DNA from: Acidisoma sp. PAMC 29798
Lineage (GTDB): Bacteria; Pseudomonadota; Alphaproteobacteria; Acetobacterales; Acetobacteraceae
Length of the DNA stretch: 64,000 nucleotides
NCBI RefSeq assembly: GCF_030252425.1
Contig: NZ_CP126994.1
Span: 2,294,001-2,358,000, forward strand
Reading direction: 5' to 3'
Shown here: in pieces, positions 11,421-21,832 of the stretch
Layout: every line of letters begins with the position of its first letter
Numbering within the stretch: the stretch's first letter is position 1
Notes under the pieces: generated by a model
Told to the model about the DNA's origin: nothing
Databases searched by the model: none
The model's input: the letters and a program-made list of their open reading frames with translations, nothing else
Translations under genes and position numbers: made by a program

Positions 11421-14400
11421 TTACGCCGCCGCGGGCGTGTGAACGGCATCAAGCTCGGTTTGTCCAAGCTCAACCTCCAAGCGGTGTGTCGCGCCGTCAT
11501 CGATCAGCGTCACCCGCAGTGGCCGCTCCAGTATCACCCTTCCATCAATCCTAGCGGACGCAATCCCCAAGCCGGATTGATGCGGATTGCGAACATGGAT
11601 CTCGTAATGGCTGGAACGGTGACGAAGCACGATCTCGAAGCCGGGCCAGGCTTTCGGGATGCGAGGATCAAGGCACAGCACGTCTCCGAGCAGGCGTAGA
11701 CCTAGAATGCCCTCGGTGGCCGCGCGTTGCATCCAACCCGCCGACCCCGTGTACCAGGTCCAGCCGCCACGCCCGACATGCGGCGCGACGGCGTAAATAT
11801 CCGCCGCCACGACATAAGGTTCCACCTTGTAGCGATGCACATCCGCGCGCGTACGCGCGTGGTTGATGGGATTAAGAAGTGCGAAGAGAGATGCCGCCGC
11901 GTCCCCATCGCCCAGCGCCGCGAAAGCCATCACGGACCAGAGCGCCGCATGCGTATATTGGCCACCGTTTTCGCGTATACCGGGCGGATAGCCCTTGATA
12001 TAGCCAGGATCGAGCGCGGTTTTGTCAAAAGGTGGCTCAAACAGGAGCGCTAGGCCCTGCTCGGGCCGGATGAGGTGACGCGTCACGGCAGCCATCGCGA
12101 GAGCGGCCTTTTCCGGCGTGGATGCCCCTGAGAGCACGGCCCAAGACTGCGCAATGGAGTCGATCCGGCACTCATCATTGGTGGCCGATCCCAGGGGCGT
12201 TCCGTCATCGAAGAATCCCCGTCGATACCAGTCGCCATCCCAGGCCTCGCTGCCGAGTGCGACCTTCAGAGACGCCATATGCCCCTCCCAGCTCGTCACA
12301 TGGTCGGTGTCGCCGCGCGACTTCGCGAAGGGAACAAAAGCTTCCAGCGCGGCATAGAGGAACCATCCGAGCCAAACGCTCTCGCCCTGCCCCTTCTCGC
12401 CGACCCGGTTCATGCCGTCATTCCAATCGCCCGTGCCCATCAGTGGGAGCCCGTGCTGGCCGACCGCGAGGCTGTGATCCAAAGCGCGGGCGCAGTGCTC
12501 GAACAAGGTGGCATGTTGATCTGAGACGGTCGGCAAGAAGAAGTTGTCGTGCTCACCCGGCGCCAATGATTGGCCTTCCAGAAAGGCGAGCGACTCGTCA
12601 AGCACCCCGACGTCGGCCGTGGCGGACACATATTGGCTGACGGCATAGGCGAGCCACGCACGATCGTCGGAGATACGGGTTCGCACGCCTTGCCCCGAAT
12701 GCGGCAGCCACCAATGCTGTACATCTCCTTCGATAAACTGACGCGAGGCGGATTCCAGAAGATGCGCACGCGTCAGAGCCGGCCGCGATACCGTCAGAGC
12801 CATTCCATCCTGAAGTTGATCACGAAAGCCGTAAGCGCCACTCGCCTGATAGAAGGCCGATCGCGCCCAGACACGGCAAGCGAGCGCCTGATACAAAAGC
12901 CAACCATTGACCATGATGTCCATGGACCGGTCGGGGGTCTTGACCTCGATCCGACCGAGGGCGTCGTCCCAATAGTCCTTAACGGTCGCCAAGATTCCAT
13001 CAAGGTCGGCTGTTCGATACTGACTGATCAGTCGCCGTGCTTCATCAGCACTCGGCGCGTCACCCAGAAAGAAGACGATCTCTACAGTGCCGTTCGCCGG
13101 CACCACGACCTTCCGTCGCATGGCACAGCAAGGGTCGAGGCCGGCCCCTACTCGGTTGGACAAAGGCGTGCCGTCGCGGAGCGCCAGCGGGTCCGCGAGC
13201 GTTCCGTGGCGTCCAACGAATTCTCGCCGATCGCCCGTCCACTCCGTCTGGCCGCCATGCATATCCGCAAACGCCACCCGCGACGGGAAGGCCATATTCC
13301 AGGAATTGCGCGCAAGCATTGCGCCGGTCACAGAGTCGATTTCCGTGGCAACGAACGGCAAGGAGGCCGAGCGCTGTGGCGCAAGAACCCATTCCGCATA
13401 GGCGGTGATGCTCAGATGCCGAGCGCGGCCGGAACGATTCCGCAGCACAAGGCGAGATATTTTGATTGACGCATCCATCGGCACGTATTGGAGAAGCTCG
13501 CTGCCAATACCGCTCGCCGTATGCTCGAAACGGGAATAGCCGTGTCCGTGACGCGCCACATAAGTCGCGTGATCGTCGCGCTTGGGGAACGCAGTCGGAC
13601 ACCAGACGTCACCGCTTTCCTCGTCACGGAGGTAGAACGCCTCGCCGGCGCGATCCGTGACGGGGTCGTTCGACCACGGCGTAAGTTGATACTCGCGGCT
13701 ATTGACCGACCAGCTATAGCCGCTGCCCTCGGTCGCCACCTGGAAGCCGAAAGCAGGATTTGCAATGACGTTGATCCAGGGTGCCGGGGTGGATTGGCCT
13801 GGACCGATCACGGTCACGTATTCCTTTCCGCCGCGGGCGAAGCCCCCGAGCCCATTAAAGAACTCAAGATCGGGCGTGGTCGGTGATGCCTGCCTCTCCG
13901 GAGGCGTACGGTGCCCTTTCGCGGTCTTACGAGCGGATACGCCCTTTTCGGAAATGCGTTCGAGTTGATCGAACAGGCTGCCGTGTTGGGCGACGAGTAC
14001 GACGCGGGCCACGGAAACTAGAAGGGCGCTGGTCTCCGCCGGAATGAGATCGGCGCGGAGCACGAAGACGCGCCCAGACGGTGCGTCTCCACCGGTTCGC
14101 CAACGGGATTGACTGGTCCGAAGCTGCGCCTCGATCGCGATCTGCAGATCCTGAACGTAGGATGACTGGCGCTCATTCAGAATGACCAGGTCGACCGCAA
14201 GCCGCTTCATACGCCAGTATTCATGCGCCTGCAGCAGCTGTCGGGCGATGTCGAGGCTGCCAAGATCGCTGATCCGCAGGAGAATGATAGGGAGATCGCC
14301 GGAGATTCCTTGCCCCCAGAGACCTGATTGTGCCCCTGCCCCCCGCGAGATCGCGGTCGATGCCGGGCGCAAGTCCGGCGTCGCATAAATCGCGTAACCC

Positions 14401-17400
14401 GCGAGACGCTGGAAGAGACCGGCCTCGCCCGACGTGATACTGAAATGATGGAGCTGCACCTGCGCCTGGGTCCAGGTGAGCGTCGTTGCCCGCGTGAAGG
14501 CGGCGGTGTCACGATGCTTGTCCACGCTATCCAGCAGCTCTTGCCGTGTCGCCGCGACGACCGTCCAGAAATCGACATGCACGAGGCCCGACGGCGGAAT
14601 GATGACGCGGCGACGCAAGGCGAAGATTGGATCGAGAACGGTTCCGACCGTATTGGAAAGAGATTGCCCGTCGATCATCGCGATCGGCGTGCGCGCTCCA
14701 TGTCCGCGCCCGAGAAAGCGCGCGCGATCGGTCTCTATCTCGATCGGGCCGACCGCTTCGCCGTCGACCACGGCCAGATGCGCGGCCCAAACCTCGGCCT
14801 CTTCCGATGTGCGTCGGCGCCGGGTCGCCAGGATCGCCCCCACGTCTTCGAGAAACTCGGTTTCCACGAAAAGTTTTGCGAAAGCCGGATGAGCGACATC
14901 TGTCGCCTGTGGCGCCAACACGAGTTCCGCATAGGACGTGATCTCGATCTCACGCCCGTGGAGGCTCGTGTTGGAGATCGAGACCCGCCGCACCTCCGCA
15001 TCGTCTTCGGACGACACGAGCACTTGCACAGTCGTCGTCAGCCGCCCGTCGCGCCGCGTGAATTCAGCCCGATCCTCATTAAAGATGACCTGATAATCAT
15101 CGGGTTCCACACCGGTGGGCTGATAGGTCGCAGACCAAACCGCGCCGCTGCGCACATCCCTGATATAGATGTAGGAGCCGGAATCATCGCATGTCGCGTC
15201 TTCGCGCCACCGCGTGATCGCAAGGCCGCCCCAGCGACTATAGCCGGAGCCGGCGACCGTGAGCATGGTAGTATAGTGGCCATTCGAAAGAAGATGAGTC
15301 GCCGGCGTCGCCTGATGGGCCGAGTCAAAGCGGCGTCCACCTGGCGCCTCTACCTCTCCAGCTCTGGCCTGTATCTCGGCCTCGCGCGGGGGGGCGACCG
15401 AGATCTCCCGCGGCGGCCGCTCCTGCAACAGAAGTTCCGTCGCCTGGACAATCGGCTCGGCATGGAAGCGGGTCCTCATCACGCCGTCCAGTAGCGCATC
15501 GGCGATCGCGACGATCGTCATCCCCTGATGATGGGCCATGAAGGCGCGCACGATGGCGACGGTCTCGCCCTCCCGCACGCGGATCGGCGTGTAATCGAGT
15601 GCTTCATAGAAGCCGTAGCGACCGAGCGCGCCCGCCGCCGTCAAACGACCGAGGTTCCCGGATGCGGCTTTCGGATCGACCATCGCCGCCAAAGCAGTGG
15701 CATAGGGGGCAATGACGCGGCTCTGTCCGAGCCCACGCTTCAGGCCGAGGCCGGGAACTCCGAAATTGGAATACTGGTAGGTGAACTCGAGGTCCCGAGC
15801 ATTGTATGCGGATTCCGAAATACCCCAAGGCAAGTCGAGCTCGGCGGCATAGGCGATCTGCCGGGCGACGATCAGCCGGCTTGTCTGCTCAATCAGGCTC
15901 CCCATCGGTGCGCGCATCACCAAAGATGGCATCAGATATTCGAACATCGAACCCGACCATGAGATCAGCGCGGCCCGGTGACCGATCGGAGTAACCGTGC
16001 GACCGAGCCGGAACCAATGGCGCGCGGGAATATCCCCTTTAGCAATCGCGAAAAAGCTCGCCAGCCGCGCCTCGGACGCCAGAAGATCATAGCAATTCGA
16101 GTCGAGCGATGCGTCTGCAGCGACAAAGCCGATTGATAGAAGCTTTCGCTTCTCGTCGAACAGAAACGTGAAGTCCATTTCGAGTGCAAAGGTTCTGGCC
16201 TTCTCTTCGATCGTCGCAAGGCGTGCGTCCATCGATCCGTCCGCGAGCGCCAGAAGTTTGAGATCGCGGCGGTGACTTTCGATCGCAATCGCGCTTGCCT
16301 GGGCCCAGTATAGCAGGTCCGTCCCAGTGTCATCACCGCGCTCCTCCGCAAGCACGTGGGCAATGTCGATCATGGTGGCGCACTGGGCTGCCAAGTCTTT
16401 CAGCTGCCGCCCGACGTCGCTCCCATACGCGGAATTAGGCCGCACCGCTTTGATGAGACCAAGAAGCGCCTCATCGAGCTGACCCCAAGTGACCGTCTGG
16501 GTTTGCGGGCCGCCGCGCAAGCGCCCTACTTCCTCCTGCGTTAGAGAGAGCGCGTCCGCGATGCCGGCGAAGCGCGCGGCCGCCGAAACAGGCGTCGCCC
16601 GCCATTCACCGCAGGCGTTCGCGAGCGCGATGAGATGACCGGCGAGATTTCCGCTATCAACCGAAGAAATATATTGAGGATCAAGCGGACGTAGATCTGT
16701 CGTGTCGTACCAGTTGTAGAAATGTCCTCGAAAGCGCGCGAGGCCCGCCATGGTGGCCAGCGTCGCTTCAAGGCGAGTGGCAGCGTCCACAGTGCCCGCC
16801 CAACCCAGATCGCGGGCGGAGAGGATGGACAGAAGATAAAGACCAAGATTGGTAGGCGAGGTCCGGTGGGCAACTTCCGGCGTCGGTTGCTCCTGGAAGT
16901 TGTCCGGGGGCAGGCTGTTTTCGGCCGCAGTCACAAAGGTCTCGAAGAAGCGCCAGGTGCGCCGAGCCGTCAGCCGCAAGCTGCGGCGATCTGCCGGAAG
17001 ATCAGACAAAAGGTCATGGCGCTGGGGCGATAGGCTCACCCAAAGCGCCACGGCCGGGGAGAGAAGCCAGAGCAGCAGGAACGGTGCGGCGATCACCCAT
17101 GTCCGGTTTCCCGTGCCGCACACGACTCCTGCCGCTACGCCGGCGACGATCGCGACGCCCGCCATCCTTCGGTAGAAGCCGACGAGGTCGAGGCGCGGGG
17201 CAGTCGTCGATGCGGCGGCGGGTGTCCATTCCAACAAATGCCGGCGGCTGACGAGAAGACGCCACAGCGTGCGGATAATGGCGTCCCCCATCAGCCACGC
17301 CTGATGCGCCAGGAAGATGATGTTCAAAGCGGATAGCGACGTGGCTAGACGGAGATCCACGCCTAATCCCCGGACGTGACTTGAGAGCGTTATACCCGCT

Positions 17401-20159
17401 CGACGCGGCCGAATGGCCGCAACGACAGGAATAGCGGTCGGCACGACCAGTGTTGCAATGACAAGGCCCGTCCAGATCAGCGCCTGATGAAGAGGCAATG
17501 CCCAGCCCGCGAGCAAGGCGAGGACTGCGGCGGGAGCCGATAGACTGCGCCGCAGATTGTCCAGCATCTTGGAGCGACCGAGCGCCGGAACATGTCCAGT
17601 CCGCGACTTCAAATGCCCCGTAACCCGTCCGAAACCGAAGATCCATGGCAGGAGCTGCCAGTCTCCGCGGGTCCAGCGATGGTGCCGTCTCGCACCGACA
17701 TCGTAGCGGGTCGGAAAAGCCTCCACGACTTCGACGTCGGACGCAAGACCGGCACGGGCGAAGACGCCCTCGAAAAGATCGTGACTCAGCACCGTTGATT
17801 CCGGAATGCGTCCGGCCAAAGACGCCTCGAATGCATCCACATCATAGATGCCTTTGCCCGCATAAGATCCCTCTCCAAACAGGTCCTGGTAAACATCGGA
17901 CACGGCTGCGGCATAGGGGTCGATGCCGCTCAGGCTCGAGAAGATGCGTTGGAAACGCGAGCCTTCGCGGCTGACCGGCAGCGATGGTGTGACCCTCGGC
18001 TGCAGGATGGCATAGCCTTCCACAACGCGGCCGCCAGCCGCATCGAACCTTGGCTGATTGAGCGGATGGGCCATTTTCCCGATCAGTCGGCGCACCGTAT
18101 CGCGCGGCAATCGGGTATCAGTGTCCAAGGTCAGGACGTACCGAACGCCTGGGGGCGGCAGCGGCATCTGGCCATCGATCGCGATGAAGCTGGTATCCGT
18201 GGCGGCACGGAGGAGACGGTTCAACTCGTGGAGCTTGCCTCGCTTGCGTTCCCAACCGATCCATCGCGCCTCCCCCTCGTTCCAACTCCGCCTGCGGTGC
18301 AGGAGCAGAAAACGGGCACCGGCAGGTGCCGGTCCATATTGGCGATTGAGACCGGCAATCCCATCCGCCGCGGCCTCCAGGAGAGCGCCGTCACCGGCCT
18401 CATGCTCGTCTTTGGAATCCTCCCAATCCGACACCAGTGCGAAATGAAGATCGCCATGCCCGCTAGCGAGGTGGTGAATTTCGAGCCTCTCGACCTGTTG
18501 CTTGATGGCCGCGATTGTCGTTAGCAGTGTCGGAACCGCCACCAGGGTCCGCAACTGCGGAGGAACGCCGCCACGGAGTTCGAGGGCTGGCAGTCGTCCG
18601 GCGCCGAAGCCCATGCTGACGGCGCGATTGAGCAAGGCGACCGCAAGATCAATCGACGGAACCAAGCCCAGGAACCCAAGAAGAACCAGCCAGCCATGAC
18701 CGAGCCGTTCATCCGCCAAAACGACCAGGGGAACCGCCAGCACGCCTGCCGTAACGACGGCAACGCCGGCCGTATATCCGCCGATTCCCACCTTACGGTT
18801 GAGGCGCGCGACCCATTTACGGATCGGCAGGCGATAACCGACCTGGGACTCGAAGCCTAGTCGGCCTCCCGATACGAGATAGTATCCTGGATCCCGGTGA
18901 CGCGTTTCCGTTTCAGCGCCGGATAGATGCTGAGCATCGTCGGCCGTCGCCACCGCCATCCGCGCGATCTCGATTTCGCTGTGATCCGAGCCTCGGGCGA
19001 GCTGCTCGACGCAGGTCCGGTAGAGATCGCGAGTTTCGAAATCCATGTCCTTGAAGTTGTTGCCCGCCAACAGCGTGTCGTTGACAAGACTCATGCCCTC
19101 AAAACCCTCGTTCCAATCGGCATCCGCGATCAGGTGAAGGCTGGTGATCACGTTGCGCACCGACACGTTGGTGGCGCCTTGCTCCCGATGGACGTCGCGA
19201 ACCACGACATCCGCCGTCTTGCCTTGTGCCGCCAGACGCTCATCGAGCCATGCTAATGCTGGCGTTACCTTGGGATCTTGATCGCGTAGTCTATGCATCA
19301 ACTGGACTGTAAAGGCGTCGGGCAGCTTATCATGCATTCGGTGGGTCAGGACGACAGAGACGGGCTCAATCGGGCGACCGGCGGCCCCCAACAGACGGTC
19401 GGCGAGATCGTCGGCTTCCAGACGTTCCGCGCGATTTTGCACGATTAGCACCGAAAGCCGCCTTAGATTTTCGATCAGGACGATGCGCAGGGTCACTGGA
19501 AGTGCCCACAACTCAGCAATTTCCAGAAGCTGCACTTCCTGATACGCGCGTATATAGTGTTGCAGCACCGTTGCATCGAATGAACTGTCTGTATGTGCAA
19601 CGAAAGCCCACGCCAGCCCAAATACTCGTGGATATCCGACGAATGGCCCCGCGGCCAGCTTGGGCAGCTTTCGGTAGAAGCTCGGAGGCAGGTCCGTGCG
19701 AATTTCACGGAACTGCTGCTCGACGAGATGATAGTTGTCGATCAGCCACTCGGCCGCCGGCGTAATAGCGTGGCCCTGATTGAGAGATTGAACCATGCTT
19801 TGGTAGGCCGCGAAGAGAACGGGAACGTTTTCGGAAAGCCTGCGCCCGAGGGGATGGCCCCTCACCGCGCGCATCGTCACAGGCTGAGCCGCCGCCAAGC
19901 TTCTCCCGTGCCCTTCAAGGCGCTCGAGACTGAAAAGCTCCTCGCGGATAGGAGTAGGTGTATCCCAAAACGAGGGCGCACGGCGCCATACGAGGCTGCG
20001 AAACAAAAGGGCTGCCAATTGAACCTCGCTTTTTAGGCCGCTTTTTAGCCAACGCTGTATTGAAAGGTGACGCAAAAATGGATGCCGGCGTCGCCGCCGA
20101 GAGGTTTGACGATTGCGTGTCAGTTTTTGATCCGGGTTACGCGCGCCTTTGGTCGACAA
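11421..20159 (-). CDS. ndvB: Cyclic beta-1,2-glucan synthase
   Basis: At 2,912 residues this matches the NdvB/ChvB/Cgs family (about 2,830-2,870). A basic N-terminus is followed by membrane segments around 445-505, then a GT84 glycosyltransferase domain with TLDTDTRLP near 680 and HHRWTRGDWQLLPW near 828. More membrane segments follow at about 866-1043. A transglycosylation/glucoamylase-like domain (GH189 type) comes next, with FYNWYDTTDLRPLDPQYISS near 1155 and PWGISESAYNARDLEFTYQY near 1440. A GH94 phosphorylase-like domain with GTGDWNDGMNRVGEKG near 2578 ends the protein. The enzyme polymerises UDP-glucose, cyclises the chain and exports it to the periplasm, where such glucans serve osmoadaptation and host interaction. 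It is co-directional with pgm. A FixJ-like box ends 57 nt before the ATG. The frame is uninterrupted over 8.7 kb, a useful control for sequence quality. Confidence 0.96.
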   Translation of the reverse strand: MSTKGARNPDQKLTRNRQTSRRRRRHPFLRHLSIQRWLKSGLKSEVQLAALLFRSLVWRRAPSFWDTPTPIREELFSLERLEGHGRSLAAAQPVTMRAVRGHPLGRRLSENVPVLFAAYQSMVQSLNQGHAITPAAEWLIDNYHLVEQQFREIRTDLPPSFYRKLPKLAAGPFVGYPRVFGLAWAFVAHTDSSFDATVLQHYIRAYQEVQLLEIAELWALPVTLRIVLIENLRRLSVLIVQNRAERLEADDLADRLLGAAGRPIEPVSVVLTHRMHDKLPDAFTVQLMHRLRDQDPKVTPALAWLDERLAAQGKTADVVVRDVHREQGATNVSVRNVITSLHLIADADWNEGFEGMSLVNDTLLAGNNFKDMDFETRDLYRTCVEQLARGSDHSEIEIARMAVATADDAQHLSGAETETRHRDPGYYLVSGGRLGFESQVGYRLPIRKWVARLNRKVGIGGYTAGVAVVTAGVLAVPLVVLADERLGHGWLVLLGFLGLVPSIDLAVALLNRAVSMGFGAGRLPALELRGGVPPQLRTLVAVPTLLTTIAAIKQQVERLEIHHLASGHGDLHFALVSDWEDSKDEHEAGDGALLEAAADGIAGLNRQYGPAPAGARFLLLHRRRSWNEGEARWIGWERKRGKLHELNRLLRAATDTSFIAIDGQMPLPPPGVRYVLTLDTDTRLPRDTVRRLIGKMAHPLNQPRFDAAGGRVVEGYAILQPRVTPSLPVSREGSRFQRIFSSLSGIDPYAAAVSDVYQDLFGEGSYAGKGIYDVDAFEASLAGRIPESTVLSHDLFEGVFARAGLASDVEVVEAFPTRYDVGARRHHRWTRGDWQLLPWIFGFGRVTGHLKSRTGHVPALGRSKMLDNLRRSLSAPAAVLALLAGWALPLHQALIWTGLVIATLVVPTAIPVVAAIRPRRAGITLSSHVRGLGVDLRLATSLSALNIIFLAHQAWLMGDAIIRTLWRLLVSRRHLLEWTPAAASTTAPRLDLVGFYRRMAGVAIVAGVAAGVVCGTGNRTWVIAAPFLLLWLLSPAVALWVSLSPQRHDLLSDLPADRRSLRLTARRTWRFFETFVTAAENSLPPDNFQEQPTPEVAHRTSPTNLGLYLLSILSARDLGWAGTVDAATRLEATLATMAGLARFRGHFYNWYDTTDLRPLDPQYISSVDSGNLAGHLIALANACGEWRATPVSAAARFAGIADALSLTQEEVGRLRGGPQTQTVTWGQLDEALLGLIKAVRPNSAYGSDVGRQLKDLAAQCATMIDIAHVLAEERGDDTGTDLLYWAQASAIAIESHRRDLKLLALADGSMDARLATIEEKARTFALEMDFTFLFDEKRKLLSIGFVAADASLDSNCYDLLASEARLASFFAIAKGDIPARHWFRLGRTVTPIGHRAALISWSGSMFEYLMPSLVMRAPMGSLIEQTSRLIVARQIAYAAELDLPWGISESAYNARDLEFTYQYSNFGVPGLGLKRGLGQSRVIAPYATALAAMVDPKAASGNLGRLTAAGALGRYGFYEALDYTPIRVREGETVAIVRAFMAHHQGMTIVAIADALLDGVMRTRFHAEPIVQATELLLQERPPREISVAPPREAEIQARAGEVEAPGGRRFDSAHQATPATHLLSNGHYTTMLTVAGSGYSRWGGLAITRWREDATCDDSGSYIYIRDVRSGAVWSATYQPTGVEPDDYQVIFNEDRAEFTRRDGRLTTTVQVLVSSEDDAEVRRVSISNTSLHGREIEITSYAELVLAPQATDVAHPAFAKLFVETEFLEDVGAILATRRRRTSEEAEVWAAHLAVVDGEAVGPIEIETDRARFLGRGHGARTPIAMIDGQSLSNTVGTVLDPIFALRRRVIIPPSGLVHVDFWTVVAATRQELLDSVDKHRDTAAFTRATTLTWTQAQVQLHHFSITSGEAGLFQRLAGYAIYATPDLRPASTAISRGAGAQSGLWGQGISGDLPIILLRISDLGSLDIARQLLQAHEYWRMKRLAVDLVILNERQSSYVQDLQIAIEAQLRTSQSRWRTGGDAPSGRVFVLRADLIPAETSALLVSVARVVLVAQHGSLFDQLERISEKGVSARKTAKGHRTPPERQASPTTPDLEFFNGLGGFARGGKEYVTVIGPGQSTPAPWINVIANPAFGFQVATEGSGYSWSVNSREYQLTPWSNDPVTDRAGEAFYLRDEESGDVWCPTAFPKRDDHATYVARHGHGYSRFEHTASGIGSELLQYVPMDASIKISRLVLRNRSGRARHLSITAYAEWVLAPQRSASLPFVATEIDSVTGAMLARNSWNMAFPSRVAFADMHGGQTEWTGDRREFVGRHGTLADPLALRDGTPLSNRVGAGLDPCCAMRRKVVVPANGTVEIVFFLGDAPSADEARRLISQYRTADLDGILATVKDYWDDALGRIEVKTPDRSMDIMVNGWLLYQALACRVWARSAFYQASGAYGFRDQLQDGMALTVSRPALTRAHLLESASRQFIEGDVQHWWLPHSGQGVRTRISDDRAWLAYAVSQYVSATADVGVLDESLAFLEGQSLAPGEHDNFFLPTVSDQHATLFEHCARALDHSLAVGQHGLPLMGTGDWNDGMNRVGEKGQGESVWLGWFLYAALEAFVPFAKSRGDTDHVTSWEGHMASLKVALGSEAWDGDWYRRGFFDDGTPLGSATNDECRIDSIAQSWAVLSGASTPEKAALAMAAVTRHLIRPEQGLALLFEPPFDKTALDPGYIKGYPPGIRENGGQYTHAALWSVMAFAALGDGDAAASLFALLNPINHARTRADVHRYKVEPYVVAADIYAVAPHVGRGGWTWYTGSAGWMQRAATEGILGLRLLGDVLCLDPRIPKAWPGFEIVLRHRSSHYEIHVRNPHQSGLGIASARIDGRVILERPLRVTLIDDGATHRLEVELGQTELDAVHTPAAA

Positions 20160-20216
20160 CGCCCCTCCCCTACAACGCCAACGACCTTACTCGAAGAGCG
20201 CATCGGCTCGTGAGGT

Positions 20217-20231
20217 TCGGAAACTACTCAC
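20217..20231 (-). promoter_or_regulatory. FixJ-like box upstream of ndvB
   Basis: The minus strand reads GTGAGTAGTTTCCGA and ends 57 nt before the ndvB ATG. GTAA follows at offset 27-30. With the plus-strand box at 20246-20260 it forms an inverted pair with 12-bp arms (TTCGGAAACTAC / GTAGTTTCCGAA) between the divergent ndvB and slipin genes. Confidence 0.65.
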
Positions 20232-20245
20232 ACCACCCCTCACCT

Positions 20246-20260
20246 CTAGGTAGTTTCCGA
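20246..20260 (+). promoter_or_regulatory. FixJ-like box upstream of the slipin gene
   Basis: The plus strand reads CTAGGTAGTTTCCGA and ends 102 nt before the slipin ATG at 20363. A hairpin (ATCTTCC, 10-nt loop, GGAAGAT) follows at 20261-20284. The -10-like TA seen after most other boxes is not at the usual offset here. Confidence 0.6.
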
Positions 20261-20362
20261 ATCTTCCTGCTTCATGTGGAAGATGCGACGTTCGAAGAAC
20301 CTCCATGAGTTCTCGGACCTTCCATCTCTTGCGATGGAATCCTTTTGAAAAGGTTGACCGTG

Positions 20363-21193
20363 ATGACTGGGTTACCCATCGTTCTTCTCCCGCTTATCCT
20401 TATCCTCGCCTTCGTCATTCTCTTCTCCGCGGTAAAGGTCTTGCGGGAATATGAACGGGCCGTCGTCTTCACGCTTGGCCGATTTCAAAAGGTGAAGGGG
20501 CCGGGTCTCGTCCTTCTGATTCCGTTCCTGCAGCAAATGGTGCGGGTGGACTTGCGCATCCAGGTAATCGAGATCCCGACGCAGGACGTTATCTCCCGCG
20601 ACAATGTGTCCATGAAGGTCGATGCCGTTCTCTACTTCAAGGTCACCAATCCCGAGCACGCGATCATTCAGGTGCAGTCCTATCTCCCTGCGACCAATAT
20701 GCTCGCCCAAACAACGCTGCGCGCAGTTCTGGGCCAACATGACCTCGACGAGATGCTTTCGGAACGCAAGAAGCTCAGCAGCGACGTTCAGAGTATTCTC
20801 GATGCGCAGACGGAAATTTGGGGCATCAAGGTTAGCAACGTCGAAATCAGAACCGTCGAACTGACGGAGAACATGGTGCGCGCCATTGCGAAGCAGGCAG
20901 AAGCGGAACGCGACCGGCGGGCCAAGATCATTCACGCAGAAGCGGAATTCCAGGCATCGCAAACGCTTGTCAATGCGGCCAAAATCCTAGGAAGCGTGCC
21001 TGCGGCAATGCAGCTCCGGTATCTGCAGACGCTTACCGAGATCGGGGCAGAACAGAATTCCACAGTCGTCTTCCCAATGCCGATCGACATCATCAGGCCG
21101 TTTCTCGAACTGCTCGAGAAATCTGGCAAACCCTCCGTCCCAATTGTAGGAATGAACGGTGCGGTCCCCAAGGAAGAGTCCTTGCCACAATAG
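20363..21193 (+). CDS. Slipin / SPFH-domain (stomatin-like) membrane protein
   Basis: One N-terminal membrane helix (LPIVLLPLILILAFVILFSA) is followed by the slipin SPFH core. Landmarks are REYERAVVFTLGRFQKVKGP, a Pro-rich juxtamembrane segment, VDLRIQVIEIPTQDVISRDN, and the coiled-coil/AKQAEAERDRRAKIIHAEAE segment near residue 190. Slipins organise membrane microdomains and often work with an NfeD protease partner; no NfeD gene is present next to it. The ATG at 20363 is preferred to the TTG at 20345 because AAAAGG sits about 10 nt upstream and it places the helix at the very N-terminus. The gene is divergent from ndvB with paired FixJ-like boxes between them. The product has about 276 residues, a normal length. 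Confidence 0.88.
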   Translation: MTGLPIVLLPLILILAFVILFSAVKVLREYERAVVFTLGRFQKVKGPGLVLLIPFLQQMVRVDLRIQVIEIPTQDVISRDNVSMKVDAVLYFKVTNPEHAIIQVQSYLPATNMLAQTTLRAVLGQHDLDEMLSERKKLSSDVQSILDAQTEIWGIKVSNVEIRTVELTENMVRAIAKQAEAERDRRAKIIHAEAEFQASQTLVNAAKILGSVPAAMQLRYLQTLTEIGAEQNSTVVFPMPIDIIRPFLELLEKSGKPSVPIVGMNGAVPKEESLPQ

Positions 21194-21260
21194 GGCATCG
21201 GCGATCTGGCGGACTGTGATGTGAGTATCCCAGTCGCCACGCCACCGGTCGGAGTCGCGT

Positions 21261-21488
21261 GTGGTCTCTCCGTGTCAAATTCTGCCGCTGTTCCAGGTTT
21301 CGGTCGACGTGACGGTCTCGCTCCTCGTCGGCACGCTCAATCTGGTGATGATCGCGGAACTCGGTGTCTCGGCCCGGCCGGTGGCGATCATGGTGGCGTT
21401 GCCGCTGATCTTCGCGCCGGCGCGCGCCCTGATCGGCTTCCGCTCTGACAATTACCCGCTCGGTGCTGAAAGCGGCCTACGTCCGTGA
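21261..21488 (+). pseudogene. N-terminal fragment of a PucC/BCD-family transporter
   Basis: About 75 codons read ILPLFQVSVDVTVSLLVGTL, NLVMIAELGVSARPVAIMVA and LPLIFAPARALIGFRSD. This is the start of PucC-type (bacteriochlorophyll delivery, BCD) MFS proteins, where the canonical text runs FQVSVGM...GTLNRVMI.ELGVPAW...FAPFRALIGFRSD. The reading frame ends by 21488, a small fraction of the approximately 450-residue family length, with no continuation in other frames nearby. It is therefore a remnant. PucC relatives are typical of phototrophic lineages, hinting at the ancestry of the organism or of a donor. Confidence 0.6.
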
Positions 21489-21586
21489 CCCTGCCCCAAC
21501 TTGCCCTCACTCATACGCAGAATCCGTTCTCCGTTGCTCTGCACCCCATCTTTGGACCGCCCCAGGGTAGAGTCTTGGGCCTGGTT

Positions 21587-21715
21587 TCACGATGACGGGC
21601 TGGGGCCGTCATCGTGATAATGCAGTGAAATCGGCGCCATATTACCAATCGCCCCGTGCGGGCGAACCTCATTGTAGTAACTGAGCACCTCAACTACGAG
21701 CTGCCACTTGATGGC
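21587..21715 (-). pseudogene. IS3-family transposase OrfB fragment (C-terminus)
   Basis: The minus strand translates as IKWQLVVEVLSYYNEVRPHG then AIGNMAPISLHY to a TGA at 21587-21589. SYYNE.RPHGAIGN..PI is the invariant end of IS3-family integrase-type transposases. About 40 residues remain, and no upstream DDE domain or terminal repeat was found. It abuts the FixJ-like box at 21716. Confidence 0.7.
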
Positions 21716-21730
21716 ATAGGTACTTTCCGA
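21716..21730 (+). promoter_or_regulatory. FixJ-like box upstream of the RMF-like gene
   Basis: The plus strand reads ATAGGTACTTTCCGA and ends 102 nt before the ATG at 21833. CTAC, a -10-like element, follows at offset 27-30. It is a variant of the consensus (C instead of G/T at position 8). Confidence 0.5.
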
Positions 21731-21832
21731 GTCTATGCCACGGCCTTAGTCGCTTGCTACTTCGACCGCTCAAGGCCTGGGTCATCGCGATAACGAGACC
21801 AGAGCCGGTAAGAACGATTGTAGGAAGGGACG

